From Candidatus Kaiserbacteria bacterium (lineage in GTDB: Bacteria; Patescibacteriota; Minisyncoccia; Phycocordibacterales; Phycocordibacteraceae), in the NCBI GenBank assembly GCA_016217905.1, contig JACRFL010000015.1:1-48101 (forward strand): DNA of 48,101 bases. The letters run 5' to 3'. The translations under genes were made by a program, and so were the position numbers. Numbering within the stretch: position 1 is the first letter of the stretch; every line of letters begins with the position of its first letter. Shown here in pieces: positions 1 to 6,524 of the stretch. The notes under the pieces are model-generated. The model saw only the letters and a list, made by a program, of their open reading frames with translations. It ran no database searches and had not been told where the DNA came from.

Positions 1-360
1 CTCAAATGCACTTTCAATTCCGATGAACGTCGGTATCGAAGAAAGCGGTTGAGTTGCCGAAAATTTTAACACCCAGAAGATGATGTTAAGAATTCCAATG
101 ATAACCCCGAAACGAATACCACCCAGGATAGGATTATTATTTTCTTCAGAAGATATGAACTTCGGATAGAGATACGAAAGAGTTAGTGCCAGCGCAAGAT
201 TGGCAATAAATCCAAGAGGGATATTCGGCTCAATTCTTCCGATAACTCCCAGTTGCTGATACAGATTTTGGAAGAGTACTAGATGCCAGACGAATGCGGT
301 TGCAAAACCGATGACCGTGCTGGCAACAGCACCGAGGATGTATTTTTTCTTATTTGTCAT
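1..360 (-). CDS. Partial small integral membrane protein (3' end beyond window)
   Basis: An open frame starts at ATG 360 on the minus strand and runs off the left edge without a stop, so it is missing from the ORF track. The 120 visible residues begin MTNKKKYILGAV. They contain three hydrophobic stretches (about residues 8-28, 47-65 and 82-102) separated by short polar loops, which predicts a multi-pass membrane protein. Its start overlaps the stop of the upstream monooxygenase-like gene by 11 bp, so the two are probably translationally coupled in one minus-strand operon with the VOC gene. I do not recognise the family. The base composition is AT-richer than the core genes further right. Confidence 0.7.
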   Translation of the reverse strand, partial: MTNKKKYILGAVASTVIGFATAFVWHLVLFQNLYQQLGVIGRIEPNIPLGFIANLALALTLSYLYPKFISSEENNNPILGGIRFGVIIGILNIIFWVLKFSATQPLSSIPTFIGIESAFE

Positions 361-658
361 ATAGTTGTATTTGTTCGAAATGTGCTATGGTCATGTCTTT
401 ATGATCCATCAGGGCGATGCATTTCATACATGCGGGAATATTTGGAATATCGAGATCCGATTGATCAGCGTCTTTGCGACTTTGCCAATAGACAATATCG
501 CGCCATCTTCCGTTTTCTCCCTTGTGAAGCTCGCGTTTTATGAACCCGCGTAGTTTCGCGAGTTCAGACATGAGTGCCGCAGACGCATCTAAAAATGCCT
601 GTTCCTCAACTCCTTTTGCAAGTTGGTATTCAATGACTTTGACCGTAACATTTTCCAT
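350..658 (-). CDS. Antibiotic biosynthesis monooxygenase (ABM)-fold protein
   Basis: A 102-aa protein with the size and beta-alpha-beta layout of a dimeric ABM/ferredoxin-fold protein: a strand (VTVKVIEYQLAKG), a helix (FLDASAALMSELAKLRGF), then strands around LHKGENGRWRDIVYWQSR. ABM proteins are cofactor-less oxygenases or small-molecule binding proteins. The substrate cannot be told here. It lies 3 bp after the VOC gene and overlaps the next membrane gene, so the three form an operon divergent from an HxlR regulator. That arrangement suggests a small stress or xenobiotic-response unit. The family call rests on fold-like pattern and length only. Confidence 0.6.
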   Translation of the reverse strand: MENVTVKVIEYQLAKGVEEQAFLDASAALMSELAKLRGFIKRELHKGENGRWRDIVYWQSRKDADQSDLDIPNIPACMKCIALMDHKDMTIAHFEQIQLYDK

Positions 659-661
659 TTT

Positions 662-1021
662 TTATTTCTTCGGCAATGGCGACCACAGCGCAAGAGGCGA
701 GCCAGTCGGGTCAAGAACAACACTGACGATGCCGTTCGGTGTCTCATGGGTATCGTGTAAAACCTTTGCGCCGAGTTTAGACGCTTTTGCCGTTGCAGTT
801 TTTACGTCTTCGACCGAAACGTATGGTGTCCAGTGGGAAGGAATGTGTCCTTTGCCCGGGTTCTCTTTTATTCCCGCACCCAATTCTTTTGCGGCTCCTA
901 CCTTGATCATAACGTACCCGCCCATCTCATTCATGTCCCAACCGAACATATCTTGATAAAACTTCTTGGCCGCCGTCGGGTCATCAGAGGCTAGTTCAAA
1001 CCAAACAAATTGATGTTCCAT
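662..1021 (-). CDS. VOC (glyoxalase/bleomycin-resistance/dioxygenase) superfamily protein
   Basis: A 119-aa single-module VOC protein. It starts MEHQFVWFELASDDP, followed by the typical helix AAKKFYQDMFGW, a HWTPYVSVEDV strand-helix unit and the closing strand VLDPTGSPLALW, all hallmarks of the glyoxalase-like paired beta-alpha-beta-beta-beta fold. VOC proteins dimerise and usually bind a divalent metal. Members act as glyoxalases, dioxygenases or drug-binding resistance proteins, and the substrate here is unknown. It is the first gene of the minus-strand operon and faces the HxlR regulator across about 87 bp that contain a perfect inverted repeat, so it is probably the regulator's target. 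Confidence 0.85.
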   Translation of the reverse strand: MEHQFVWFELASDDPTAAKKFYQDMFGWDMNEMGGYVMIKVGAAKELGAGIKENPGKGHIPSHWTPYVSVEDVKTATAKASKLGAKVLHDTHETPNGIVSVVLDPTGSPLALWSPLPKK

Positions 1022-1076
1022 AGTAAGTTTAAGTTATTAGTTAATATTTTCGACCTTTTGAGTATAGCAGATATTG

Positions 1077-1091
1077 CTTGCAATATGCAAG
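1077..1091. promoter_or_regulatory. Candidate operator between divergent VOC operon and HxlR gene
   Basis: A perfect 6-3-6 inverted repeat, CTTGCA-ATA-TGCAAG, sits in the intergenic region between the divergent genes, 17 bp before the HxlR start codon and next to a TATGAT box (1092-1097). HxlR-type winged-helix dimers bind such palindromes. Location and symmetry make this a likely regulator site for both transcripts. No experimental site is known to me for this lineage. Confidence 0.5.
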
Positions 1092-1108
1092 TATGATACT
1101 CTGTGTAC

Positions 1109-1537
1109 ATGAAGAAGTCAAGAAGATCAGACTGTCCAATCAATTTTGCACTTCAGACTTTCGGCGATACGTGGTCGCTCTTAATTATTCGCGACCTCAT
1201 GTTTTTCGGAAAGACATACTATGGAGATTTTCTCAAATCCGATGAACACATAGCAACTAATATTCTTGCCGACAGACTTGCTCGGCTTGAACAGGTTGGA
1301 ATCATACGAAAAATCCCAAACATAAAAGACAAACGAAAAGACGCATACCAATTAACTGAAAAAGGAGTAGACCTTTTGCCGATGTTGCTTGAAATAATAG
1401 TGTGGAGCGCAAAATACGATTCAAAAACCGCCGCGCCAAAAGACTTTGTCGCTCAAGCGAAAAACAATCGAGAAAAACTCATCAAGCAAATCAAAACTGC
1501 GTTAAAACAGGGCGAGGTTTTATTTCAGCCTAAATAA
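1109..1537 (+). CDS. HxlR-family winged-helix transcriptional regulator
   Basis: About 142 aa from ATG 1109. The track's GTG 1103 adds only two residues. The N-terminus has the HxlR signature: a Cys near the start (SDCPINFALQTFGDTWSLLIIRDL), then the recognition region ATNILADRLARLEQVGIIRK and a wing YQLTEKGVDLLPMLLEI. HxlR/DUF24 proteins are dimeric MarR-like repressors or activators, several sensing electrophiles or oxidants through that Cys. It is divergent from the VOC/ABM/membrane operon, and a palindrome in the shared promoter suggests control of that operon and of itself. The C-terminal tail is Lys-rich and longer than in minimal HxlR proteins. Confidence 0.88.
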   Translation: MKKSRRSDCPINFALQTFGDTWSLLIIRDLMFFGKTYYGDFLKSDEHIATNILADRLARLEQVGIIRKIPNIKDKRKDAYQLTEKGVDLLPMLLEIIVWSAKYDSKTAAPKDFVAQAKNNREKLIKQIKTALKQGEVLFQPK

Positions 1538-1553
1538 TATGGAAACGGCGAAG

Positions 1554-1645
1554 CAAAACCAAAAATTTCCTTTCCATTTTTTGTCGGCTCCCCCCACACC
1601 TCCCGCCGAAAATCATAAATAAGGAAGGAAAATTTTTGGTTTTTG
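1554..1645. repeat. Long imperfect inverted repeat in non-coding DNA
   Basis: Bases 1554-1576 (GCAAAACCAAAAATTTCC...) are nearly the reverse complement of 1622-1645 (...GGAAAATTTTTGGTTTTTGC), giving arms of about 23 nt around a 45-nt centre rich in C and CCGCC. A second hairpin (GCTCCC ... GGGAGC, about 1645-1664) follows. No gene is visible between HxlR and tRNA-Val. The ORFs listed there are shadows. The structure could be a small MITE-like insertion or a non-coding RNA hairpin. Confidence 0.5.
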
Positions 1646-1700
1646 CTCCCGCGACCGCAGGGAGCGGACGAGGCGCGCCCATTCGCTTCGCCACGCAATC

Positions 1701-1743
1701 GGAGCGTACAATTTAGTTTCAAGCCACCACGCGCTTCGCGCGT
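1701..1743. repeat. Dispersed 43-bp repeat, copy 1
   Basis: This 43-bp block matches 5005-5047 at 41 of 43 positions (only CA versus GG at the ninth and tenth bases differ). It contains TTTCAAGCCACCACGCG and ends in a small palindrome, ACGCGC-TTC-GCGCGT when read with its flank. Both copies lie in non-coding DNA close to a tRNA gene. The reverse strand reads SAWWLETK in both shadow ORFs, which is why the track shows similar peptides there. Confidence 0.8.
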
Positions 1744-1782
1744 CCCACCTTCTGGCTTTGAAAAAGCCGTTGAGTTCTGTAT

Positions 1783-1858
1783 TGGTGGGCGATGCAGGAC
1801 TCGAACCCGCGGCATCTTCGGTGTAAGCGAAGCGCTCTACCAACTGAGCTAATCGCCC
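1783..1858 (-). tRNA. tRNA-Val (anticodon TAC)
   Basis: The reverse complement folds as a complete 76-nt tRNA. Acceptor GGGCGAT pairs with ATCGCCC, the D arm is GCTC-AGTTGGTA-GAGC, the anticodon stem is CTTCG/CGAAG with loop CTTACAC (anticodon TAC), and the T arm is GCGGG-TTCGAGT-CCTGC. The discriminator A and CCA are encoded in the DNA. It reads UAC, the wobble valine isoacceptor for GUA and related codons. Confidence 0.95.
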
Positions 1859-1949
1859 GATCCTTTTAGTGTATCCACAACTCGTCTAAAACGCCATCTC
1901 CACAAACTATAGAACATCCTATATTACAATCATAACTAACTAGTTCAAT

Positions 1950-2655
1950 ATGAAAAAAAATCGAGAAGGATCGTGCGCGTGTTTTGCGAAAACAAGGTCA
2001 TTCAATGAATGAAATAGCGCGCATCCTCGGCGTTGCGAAGGATAGTGTGAGTTTGTGGACTGGAGACATTGAACTCACCTCTAGACAAAAACAGAAATTA
2101 TCTGAACACGGACGATCTGTTGAGTCAGTCGAACGTCGACGTCTCGCCCGCTTAACCAACGAACGTGCTCGAAGACGAACGTACTTTGAAGAGTGGATTA
2201 CTAAGATCGAAAGAGTATCAAAGAATGAACTATTTTTTCTAGGCACAGCTCTTTATTGGGGTGAAGGCTCTAAGACAAATCGTGGTACAGTCAATTTCAC
2301 TATCAGCGACCCGCAGAGCATCCAGATCATGATGCGCTATTTCAAAGAATGGTGTAACGTACCAGATCTAAAATTCAGAGGTCATGTAATACTACATCCG
2401 CACCTCGACGCACAAAAAGCTGAACGCTACTGGAGCCGAATCTCAGGTATTCCGATTACTCGATTTCACAAAACATCAACGCAACACAATAAAGCAAGTC
2501 AGAACAAAAAAGATAGTTTGCCACTTGGAACTTTTTCAATCGGAATTTACGATACCATACTTTACTTAAGACTTATGGGATGGATGCAAGGCATGTATAA
2601 TCGGCTGATAGAGAAAAACAGGCAAGTCCCACCTAGGTATGATCAGTTTCTCTGA
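1950..2655 (+). CDS. HTH protein with LAGLIDADG-like C-terminal domain, apparent frameshift at an A8 run
   Basis: The track ORF (1984-2655, 223 aa from a TTG) lacks a proper start. Upstream, ATG 1950 is followed by eight A residues. Read with seven A's, it would give MKKIEKDRARVLRKQGHSMNE and join the ORF in frame, so one extra base disrupts the N-terminus. The N-terminal 40 residues are a resolvase-like HTH (SMNEIARILGVAKDSVSLWT). The rest (FLGTALYWGEGSK ... LHPHLDAQKAERYWSRISGIP ... YLRLMGWMQGM) resembles proteins whose C-terminus has a LAGLIDADG-like fold. No endonuclease active site can be proved. It could be a sequencing error, a slippage site or a decaying gene. Confidence 0.65.
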
Positions 2656-2700
2656 TTTTAAGGCACGGATGAAACCAAACAGTATGCTATATACGTTTGT

Positions 2701-3402
2701 ATGCATATGAACGAAGCACCTTCGGCGCCCTCATGCGTCGGCATTATCATGGATGGCAATCGCCGCTGGGCGAAGGCGCGCGGACTGCCCGCATTTGAGG
2801 GTCACAGAGCGGGAGGAGAAACGCTAAAGAGCGTAGTAAGGTGGGCAAAAGATGCCGGAGTAGAACACATCATCTTCTACACCTTTTCAACAGAAAATTG
2901 GAACCGCTCGGAAGAAGAAGTATCGTACCTTCTTAACTTAATTGAGGAATTCATTGGAACAGAGTTGGAACATTTTAACGCAGAGGGCGGCGTATTGCAT
3001 TATGTTGGTGATTTGTCGCGGTTTTCAGAAAAGTTGCAAAGGACACTGAAGGATTCTGAAATAAAAACGGCGCGTAATTTTGGCCCACATGTTTATTTTG
3101 CCCTTAACTATGGCGGGCGGCAGGAAATTCTCTCCGCAGTCCGCAACATCGTTTCGAAAAATCCGCAAGAAGGAGACATTACCGACGCCTACTTCGCTGC
3201 ACATTTGCAAACGGGCACTATGCCGGATCCCGATATCATCATCAGAACTTCTGGTGAAAAGCGTCTCTCGGGATTCCTCCCGTGGCAGTCGGTCTACAGC
3301 GAGCTTTTTTTCTCCGATACGCTCTGGCCCGACTTTACTAAAGAAGAATTCGATTCAATTCTTGCAGAATTCGCGACACGCGAACGCCGCCGCGGAAAAT
3401 GA
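2701..3402 (+). CDS. uppS: Isoprenyl (undecaprenyl) diphosphate synthase
   Basis: A 233-aa cis-prenyltransferase that condenses isopentenyl diphosphate onto farnesyl diphosphate to make the C55 lipid carrier for peptidoglycan and glycan export. The N-terminal motif GIIMDGNRRWAKARG includes the catalytic Asp (residue 18). FYTFSTENW and the C-terminal RTSGEKRLSGFLPWQ and ELFF motifs bind the substrates. The length is normal. A TATGCT box lies 12 nt upstream of ATG 2701, giving a very short leader and no SD. It overlaps the next gene by ATGA, so it is co-translated with the pseudouridine synthase. Confidence 0.95.
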   Translation: MHMNEAPSAPSCVGIIMDGNRRWAKARGLPAFEGHRAGGETLKSVVRWAKDAGVEHIIFYTFSTENWNRSEEEVSYLLNLIEEFIGTELEHFNAEGGVLHYVGDLSRFSEKLQRTLKDSEIKTARNFGPHVYFALNYGGRQEILSAVRNIVSKNPQEGDITDAYFAAHLQTGTMPDPDIIIRTSGEKRLSGFLPWQSVYSELFFSDTLWPDFTKEEFDSILAEFATRERRRGK

Positions 3403-4082
3403 ATCTCCCTGTCCTTTACGAAGACAATGATGTCGTCGCGGTGGCGAAACCCGCGGGGCTCATCACGCATTCTGATGGGCGGACGCAGGAAGAAACGGCG
3501 GAGGACTGGTTTAAAGAAAAATATCCCCGCGCGGAGGGCGGGTACGCGCATCGGCTCGATCGCGACACCTCGGGCGTGCTCGTCTTCGCGAAGAACGCCG
3601 CCGCCTATGAATTCTTACGCAACGCATTTCACGATAGAAAGGTACAGAAAACCTATCTCACATTCGTTCATGGCGTGCCGAAAGAGAAGAAGGGCGTTAT
3701 AGAGTTCGACATCGGTCGCTCGCGCAAGGACTTCCGCCTCCGGAGCGCTCAGCCCAAAGCGAAGGGGCGCCTGCGCGAAGCGCTCACGCGCTACGAGGTA
3801 CTCGGCGAGGCGGGGAAGTTCGCGCTCCTAAGCGTGAGCCCGGAGACGGGCAGGACGCACCAGATCCGCGTCCACCTCAAGGCTATTCATCACCCGATTG
3901 TCGGCGACGCGCTCTACGCCCCGAACCATCCGCCCGCGCTCGGCATTACGCGACTCGGCCTCCATGCCTACCGGCTCGATCTCCCGCTTCCTTTGGGGGG
4001 CCGTACGCTCATTACGGCACCCGTACCGGACGATCTCATGAGCGCATTTGCTCAATTTCCTGACGCGTGCTACAGTCGCTGA
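3399..4082 (+). CDS. RluA-family RNA pseudouridine synthase
   Basis: A 227-aa enzyme that isomerises uridine to pseudouridine in RNA. The catalytic motif HRLDRDTSGVLVFAK (catalytic Asp at residue 54) and the C-terminal GRTHQIRVHL motif are intact. There is no N-terminal S4 domain, so it is the minimal RluA/RluC/D-like type, and the exact target (23S rRNA or tRNA) cannot be assigned. It overlaps uppS by 4 bp and is followed 3 bp later by rplS, consistent with a small operon mixing rRNA modification with a ribosomal protein. Confidence 0.92.
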   Translation: MNLPVLYEDNDVVAVAKPAGLITHSDGRTQEETAEDWFKEKYPRAEGGYAHRLDRDTSGVLVFAKNAAAYEFLRNAFHDRKVQKTYLTFVHGVPKEKKGVIEFDIGRSRKDFRLRSAQPKAKGRLREALTRYEVLGEAGKFALLSVSPETGRTHQIRVHLKAIHHPIVGDALYAPNHPPALGITRLGLHAYRLDLPLPLGGRTLITAPVPDDLMSAFAQFPDACYSR

Positions 4083-4085
4083 CAC

Positions 4086-4583
4086 ATGCGAAAAGTAATC
4101 ACTCCGGTTAATGTAGAAGGGCGCGCGAAGCTCGGCATCCGCGCGGGCGACACGGTGCGCGTTGTGCAGAACATCGTGGAGCTCAAGAAAGGCCGCGGCA
4201 CCGACAAAAAGGAGAAGACGACCAAGAACGCCCGCAAACAAACGTTCGAAGGTCTCGTCCTCTCGACCAAGCACGGGCGCGAGGCGGGCGGGATGTTCAC
4301 CGTGCGCGCGACGCTCTCGGGCGTCGGCGTCGAGAAAACGTTCCCGCTCTACTCGCCTTCCATCGACTCGATCGAGATCGTAAAGCGCTCCAAGGTCCGC
4401 CGCGCGAAGCTGTACTTCATCCGCGCGAAGGCGGCCAAGGCGGTGCGTCGCCAGCTGCGCAATACGCGCATGATGTCGCTCAAGAGCGATGAGACAATCG
4501 CTTCAGCAGAGGTAGCTCGCGAAGTTGAAACAGAAACAGAAGTCGTCGCGCCCGTTGTTGAACGGGAAGAAGTTGTAGTATAG
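4086..4583 (+). CDS. rplS: Ribosomal protein L19
   Basis: A 165-aa bL19. The core matches the family: AGDTVRVVQNIVE, FEGLVLSTKHGR, FTVRATLSGVGVEKTFPLYSP and KVRRAKLYFIR. L19 sits at the 30S-50S interface. Two unusual points: a Lys-rich insert (GRGTDKKEKTTKNARK) in the first loop, and a 35-40-residue acidic C-terminal tail (ASAEVAREVETETEVV...) beyond the usual ~115 residues. There is no SD. It is co-directional with uppS and the pseudouridine synthase, and its end overlaps a probable promoter (TATAGT, 4579-4584) for tRNA-Leu. Confidence 0.95.
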   Translation: MRKVITPVNVEGRAKLGIRAGDTVRVVQNIVELKKGRGTDKKEKTTKNARKQTFEGLVLSTKHGREAGGMFTVRATLSGVGVEKTFPLYSPSIDSIEIVKRSKVRRAKLYFIRAKAAKAVRRQLRNTRMMSLKSDETIASAEVAREVETETEVVAPVVEREEVVV

Positions 4584-4594
4584 TGTTTCAGTCT

Positions 4595-4680
4595 GCCCAG
4601 GTGGTGAAACGGCAGACACGCCACCTTGAGGTGGTGGTTCCCGCAAGGGATTGGAGGTTCGAGTCCTCTCCTGGGCACCA
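4595..4680 (+). tRNA. tRNA-Leu (anticodon GAG)
   Basis: An 86-nt class II tRNA with acceptor GCCCAGG pairing to CCTGGGC. The anticodon stem is CCACC/GGTGG around loop TTGAGGT (anticodon GAG). A long variable arm (TTCCCGCAAGGGAT) and T arm GGAGG-TTCGAGT-CCTCT follow, with CCA encoded. The long variable arm is diagnostic of Leu/Ser/Tyr, and GAG fixes it as leucine. Confidence 0.96.
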
Positions 4681-4907
4681 GTAGTAACTTGTTCGGAATT
4701 AAGAATAAGGAGCGATTTTGCGGGAGCCAAAATCGCGCTTTGATTTTCGGCAAAACTCTTTCCGCCTGCGGCGAAAACAAAAGCGGATTTTACCCTGCGG
4801 AGCGCGGCGTACTCGCCGCGCGGAGCAGTCATTTCCGACAAAGTTAGTTTTGGTGCTGTAATTATACACTTTGCTCGAACCTTTTTCGAGCGGAAACTGA
4901 ATGAATC

Positions 4908-4999
4908 AGCCCCGCCACCGCCTCGCAGAGCCTCGGCGGACACCAAGGAACATTTTTCCTTTTTGGTGTTGCCGAGTGAAGCAAGGCGGCGGCGGGGCT
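4908..4999. repeat. ~92-nt imperfect inverted repeat / long hairpin
   Basis: The outer arms AGCCCCGCC (4908-4916) and GGCGGGGCT (4991-4999) pair perfectly. Inside them CCGCCT/AGGCGG, CTCGGC/GCCGAG, ACACCAA/TTGGTGT and GGAA/TTCC pair in register, leaving small bulges. The result is a long rod-like hairpin ending in CTTTCG. It is too long for a routine terminator and has no T-tract. It may be a MITE-like element or a structured RNA. Confidence 0.6.
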
Positions 5000-5004
5000 T
5001 TCGT

Positions 5005-5047
5005 GGAGCGTAGGATTTAGTTTCAAGCCACCACGCGCTTCGCGCGT
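5005..5047. repeat. Dispersed 43-bp repeat, copy 2
   Basis: Identical to 1701-1743 at 41 of 43 positions and in the same orientation. It follows the 92-nt hairpin directly. Presence in two separate AT-rich islands suggests a genome-wide repeat family in non-coding DNA. Confidence 0.8.
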
Positions 5048-5215
5048 GCGACATCATTTGTTTTGAAAATAGGTGCGAGCTTGGTACAATAGAGACACAC
5101 AGTTGGATACAAAATCAGAAACCATACGTTGAAAAATCATAGATTTTTGCTACGCTTGTTTTGTAGGCAAAGAAAGTAATGACTCATATTTCTATACTAT
5201 CAAAAGTAGCATACT

Positions 5216-5524
5216 ATGGCAACTATATCACAGAACATTAAACGAATACGAGCAAAACAAGGATTAACGCAAGACGGCTTGGCGAAAAAAGCCAATATCA
5301 AATACTCTACCCTTACAAAAATTGAAGGTGGTGTCGTTACTAAGCCAAGCGTTCAGACGATCCAAAAAATCGCCAAGTCGTTAGGCGTTCCAATAGAAGA
5401 GTTATTATTGCTTTTATCTTTAAAAAAGAATTTGCCGCCAAAAATTAAATCAATTAAAATACAATTATGGAAAATTCAAAAACATATAATCTCTTTAGAT
5501 ATCTCGCCATTGCCGGAAATATAA
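5216..5524 (+). CDS. XRE-family helix-turn-helix regulator
   Basis: A 102-aa protein with a Cro/CI-type HTH in residues 4-65 (ISQNIKRIRAKQGLTQDGLAKKANIKYSTLTKIEGG, then QTIQKIAKSLGVPIEEL). These bind DNA as dimers and often control adjacent genes. The last ~35 residues (LKKNLPPKIKSIKIQLWKIQ...) look less like a domain and overlap the next gene by 58 bp, so the native C-terminus may have been shorter. ATG 5216 gives the expected N-terminus. The gene is AT-rich with many AAA/ATA codons, unlike the core genes, which suggests transfer. It probably regulates the small membrane genes after it. Confidence 0.85.
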   Translation: MATISQNIKRIRAKQGLTQDGLAKKANIKYSTLTKIEGGVVTKPSVQTIQKIAKSLGVPIEELLLLLSLKKNLPPKIKSIKIQLWKIQKHIISLDISPLPEI

Positions 5525-5664
5525 TTTTCTTTCTTTGGATTTTATACAATGGAATAAATGAGGGATTCCAAGGAACCCCTCCTGAGATAGTTTCTTACAT
5601 CGGATTGATGATTTTACTGCTTCTTAACGCCTTTCTTATTTATAGCCGCCAAATAAAAAACTGA
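5467..5664 (+). CDS. Small two-TM membrane protein
   Basis: A 65-aa protein with two hydrophobic segments (about residues 12-30 and 44-60) joined by a polar loop containing GINEGFQGTPPEIV. I see no catalytic motif. Its start lies inside the 3' end of the XRE gene in another frame, a typical tight arrangement for a regulator and its small membrane partner. The function is unknown. It could be a sensor or immunity-like partner of the regulator, but nothing in the sequence proves it. Confidence 0.65.
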   Translation: MENSKTYNLFRYLAIAGNIIFFLWILYNGINEGFQGTPPEIVSYIGLMILLLLNAFLIYSRQIKN

Positions 5665-5676
5665 TATAATAACATT

Positions 5677-5904
5677 ATGAATAAAAATTGGTTTAAAAAA
5701 ATGGGATGGATTTATCAACCTGTTTCTTGGCAGGGGGCATTAGTAACTTTCTTGCTTATTCTATTTTTGGTTCAGGTCTTTATAGCGATTGATAGGAATT
5801 CTCATTCTGTTAGCGATACCCTTTATGGGATTTTCCCATATTGGATACCGGCTATCCTTGTTTGGCTTTGGATTGGCTCGAAAACAAATCAACAGGACCG
5901 TTAA
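5677..5904 (+). CDS. Conserved small membrane protein of unknown function
   Basis: A 75-aa protein starting MNKNWFKKMGWIYQPVSW with two membrane segments (about 21-37 and 50-67) and the inter-segment motif DRNSHSVSDTLYGIFPYW. I recall similar short proteins as conserved hypotheticals in Bacteroidetes and environmental genomes. The conserved SHSVSDT loop hints at a real family, but the role is unknown. It lies 12 bp after the previous membrane gene, so probably the same transcript. Confidence 0.7.
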   Translation: MNKNWFKKMGWIYQPVSWQGALVTFLLILFLVQVFIAIDRNSHSVSDTLYGIFPYWIPAILVWLWIGSKTNQQDR

Positions 5905-5980
5905 GACCACCAAAGAAAAACTATGCAAAAATAACCACATGGAACCAAAATTGAACACAATCAATAAAAGGAGCGCTGAA

Positions 5981-6385
5981 ATGGAAGATATAAAAATAAA
6001 TGTAAAGTTTAAGATTTCAGCATTATGGATAGCCATGCTGTTTGTATTTGCCTATGTGGATATTTTTGCATTTTATAGGCCCGGAATTATTGAGGGAATA
6101 ATGGCGGGGAAAGTAGCAGCTTTTCAGATTGATCAAGTATTCTTGTTCCTAACTACTCTCTATATAACGATTCCGAGCATTATGGTTTTTCTATCTCTAG
6201 TATTGAAGCCTGTAATAAATCGCTGGGCAAATATCATAGTCGGCATACTTTATATTGTGAGTATTTTACTTAGCCTTATAGGAGAGGTCTGGTTTTTTAT
6301 ATTTGGCAGTATTGTAGAGAGTTTACTGTTATCGCTGATTGTTTGGTACGCGTGGAAGTGGCCTAAACGGGAAGATTATCTCTAA
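5981..6385 (+). CDS. DUF6326-like four-TM membrane protein
   Basis: The track ORF starts at 5789 inside the previous gene. The better start is ATG 5981, because a strong SD (AAAGGAG, ending 5973) lies seven bases before it. That gives a 134-aa protein, MEDIKINVKFKISALWIAML..., with four membrane segments and the pattern IPSIMVFLSLVLKPVINRWANIIVGILY typical of DUF6326 proteins. It ends VWYAWKWPKREDYL. The function is unknown. It closes the AT-rich XRE/membrane cluster and runs into a bidirectional terminator. The SD is notable because core genes here lack one. Confidence 0.8.
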   Translation: MEDIKINVKFKISALWIAMLFVFAYVDIFAFYRPGIIEGIMAGKVAAFQIDQVFLFLTTLYITIPSIMVFLSLVLKPVINRWANIIVGILYIVSILLSLIGEVWFFIFGSIVESLLLSLIVWYAWKWPKREDYL

Positions 6386-6484
6386 TGTACGGTGCGTGAG
6401 CTTTCTGCTGGCACAAATCCCGTCGGCGCGGGTCAGTTCCGCTCAAAAAAGCTCGGATTTCGTCAAACAAACGCACAAAGGAAA

Positions 6485-6510
6485 AGCCCGGAGCGCATGC
6501 GCTCCGGGCT
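6485..6510. terminator. Bidirectional intrinsic terminator
   Basis: A perfect 26-nt palindrome (arms AGCCCGGAGCGC / GCGCTCCGGGCT) flanked by AAAA on the left and TTTG on the right. It can end transcription of the DUF6326 cluster from the left and of the 57-aa minus-strand gene from the right. Confidence 0.85.
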
Positions 6511-6524
6511 TTGTTGCATGCGGA

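Larger units (their letters stand above)
4681..5215. other. Non-coding accessory stretch with several hairpins
   Basis: No credible gene is visible in this 535-bp gap. It contains a perfect 8-9-8 hairpin (GCGATTTT / AAAATCGC, 4712-4736), a GCTCGAA / TTCGAGC hairpin near 4873-4891, a ~92-nt imperfect hairpin (4908-4999) and the second copy of a 43-bp repeat (5005-5047). The minus-strand ORFs here are shadows of the repeats. The end (about 5048-5215) becomes AT-rich ahead of the XRE gene. Confidence 0.6.

Noticed and set aside
1525-1852. Three overlapping ORFs on both strands before tRNA-Val
   Set aside because: They span the inverted repeats, the 43-bp repeat and the tRNA; peptides such as RSAWWLETK arise from the repeat, not a gene.
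4503-5057. 184-aa minus-strand ORF
   Set aside because: Runs through rplS, tRNA-Leu and the hairpin/repeat region; not a coding sequence.
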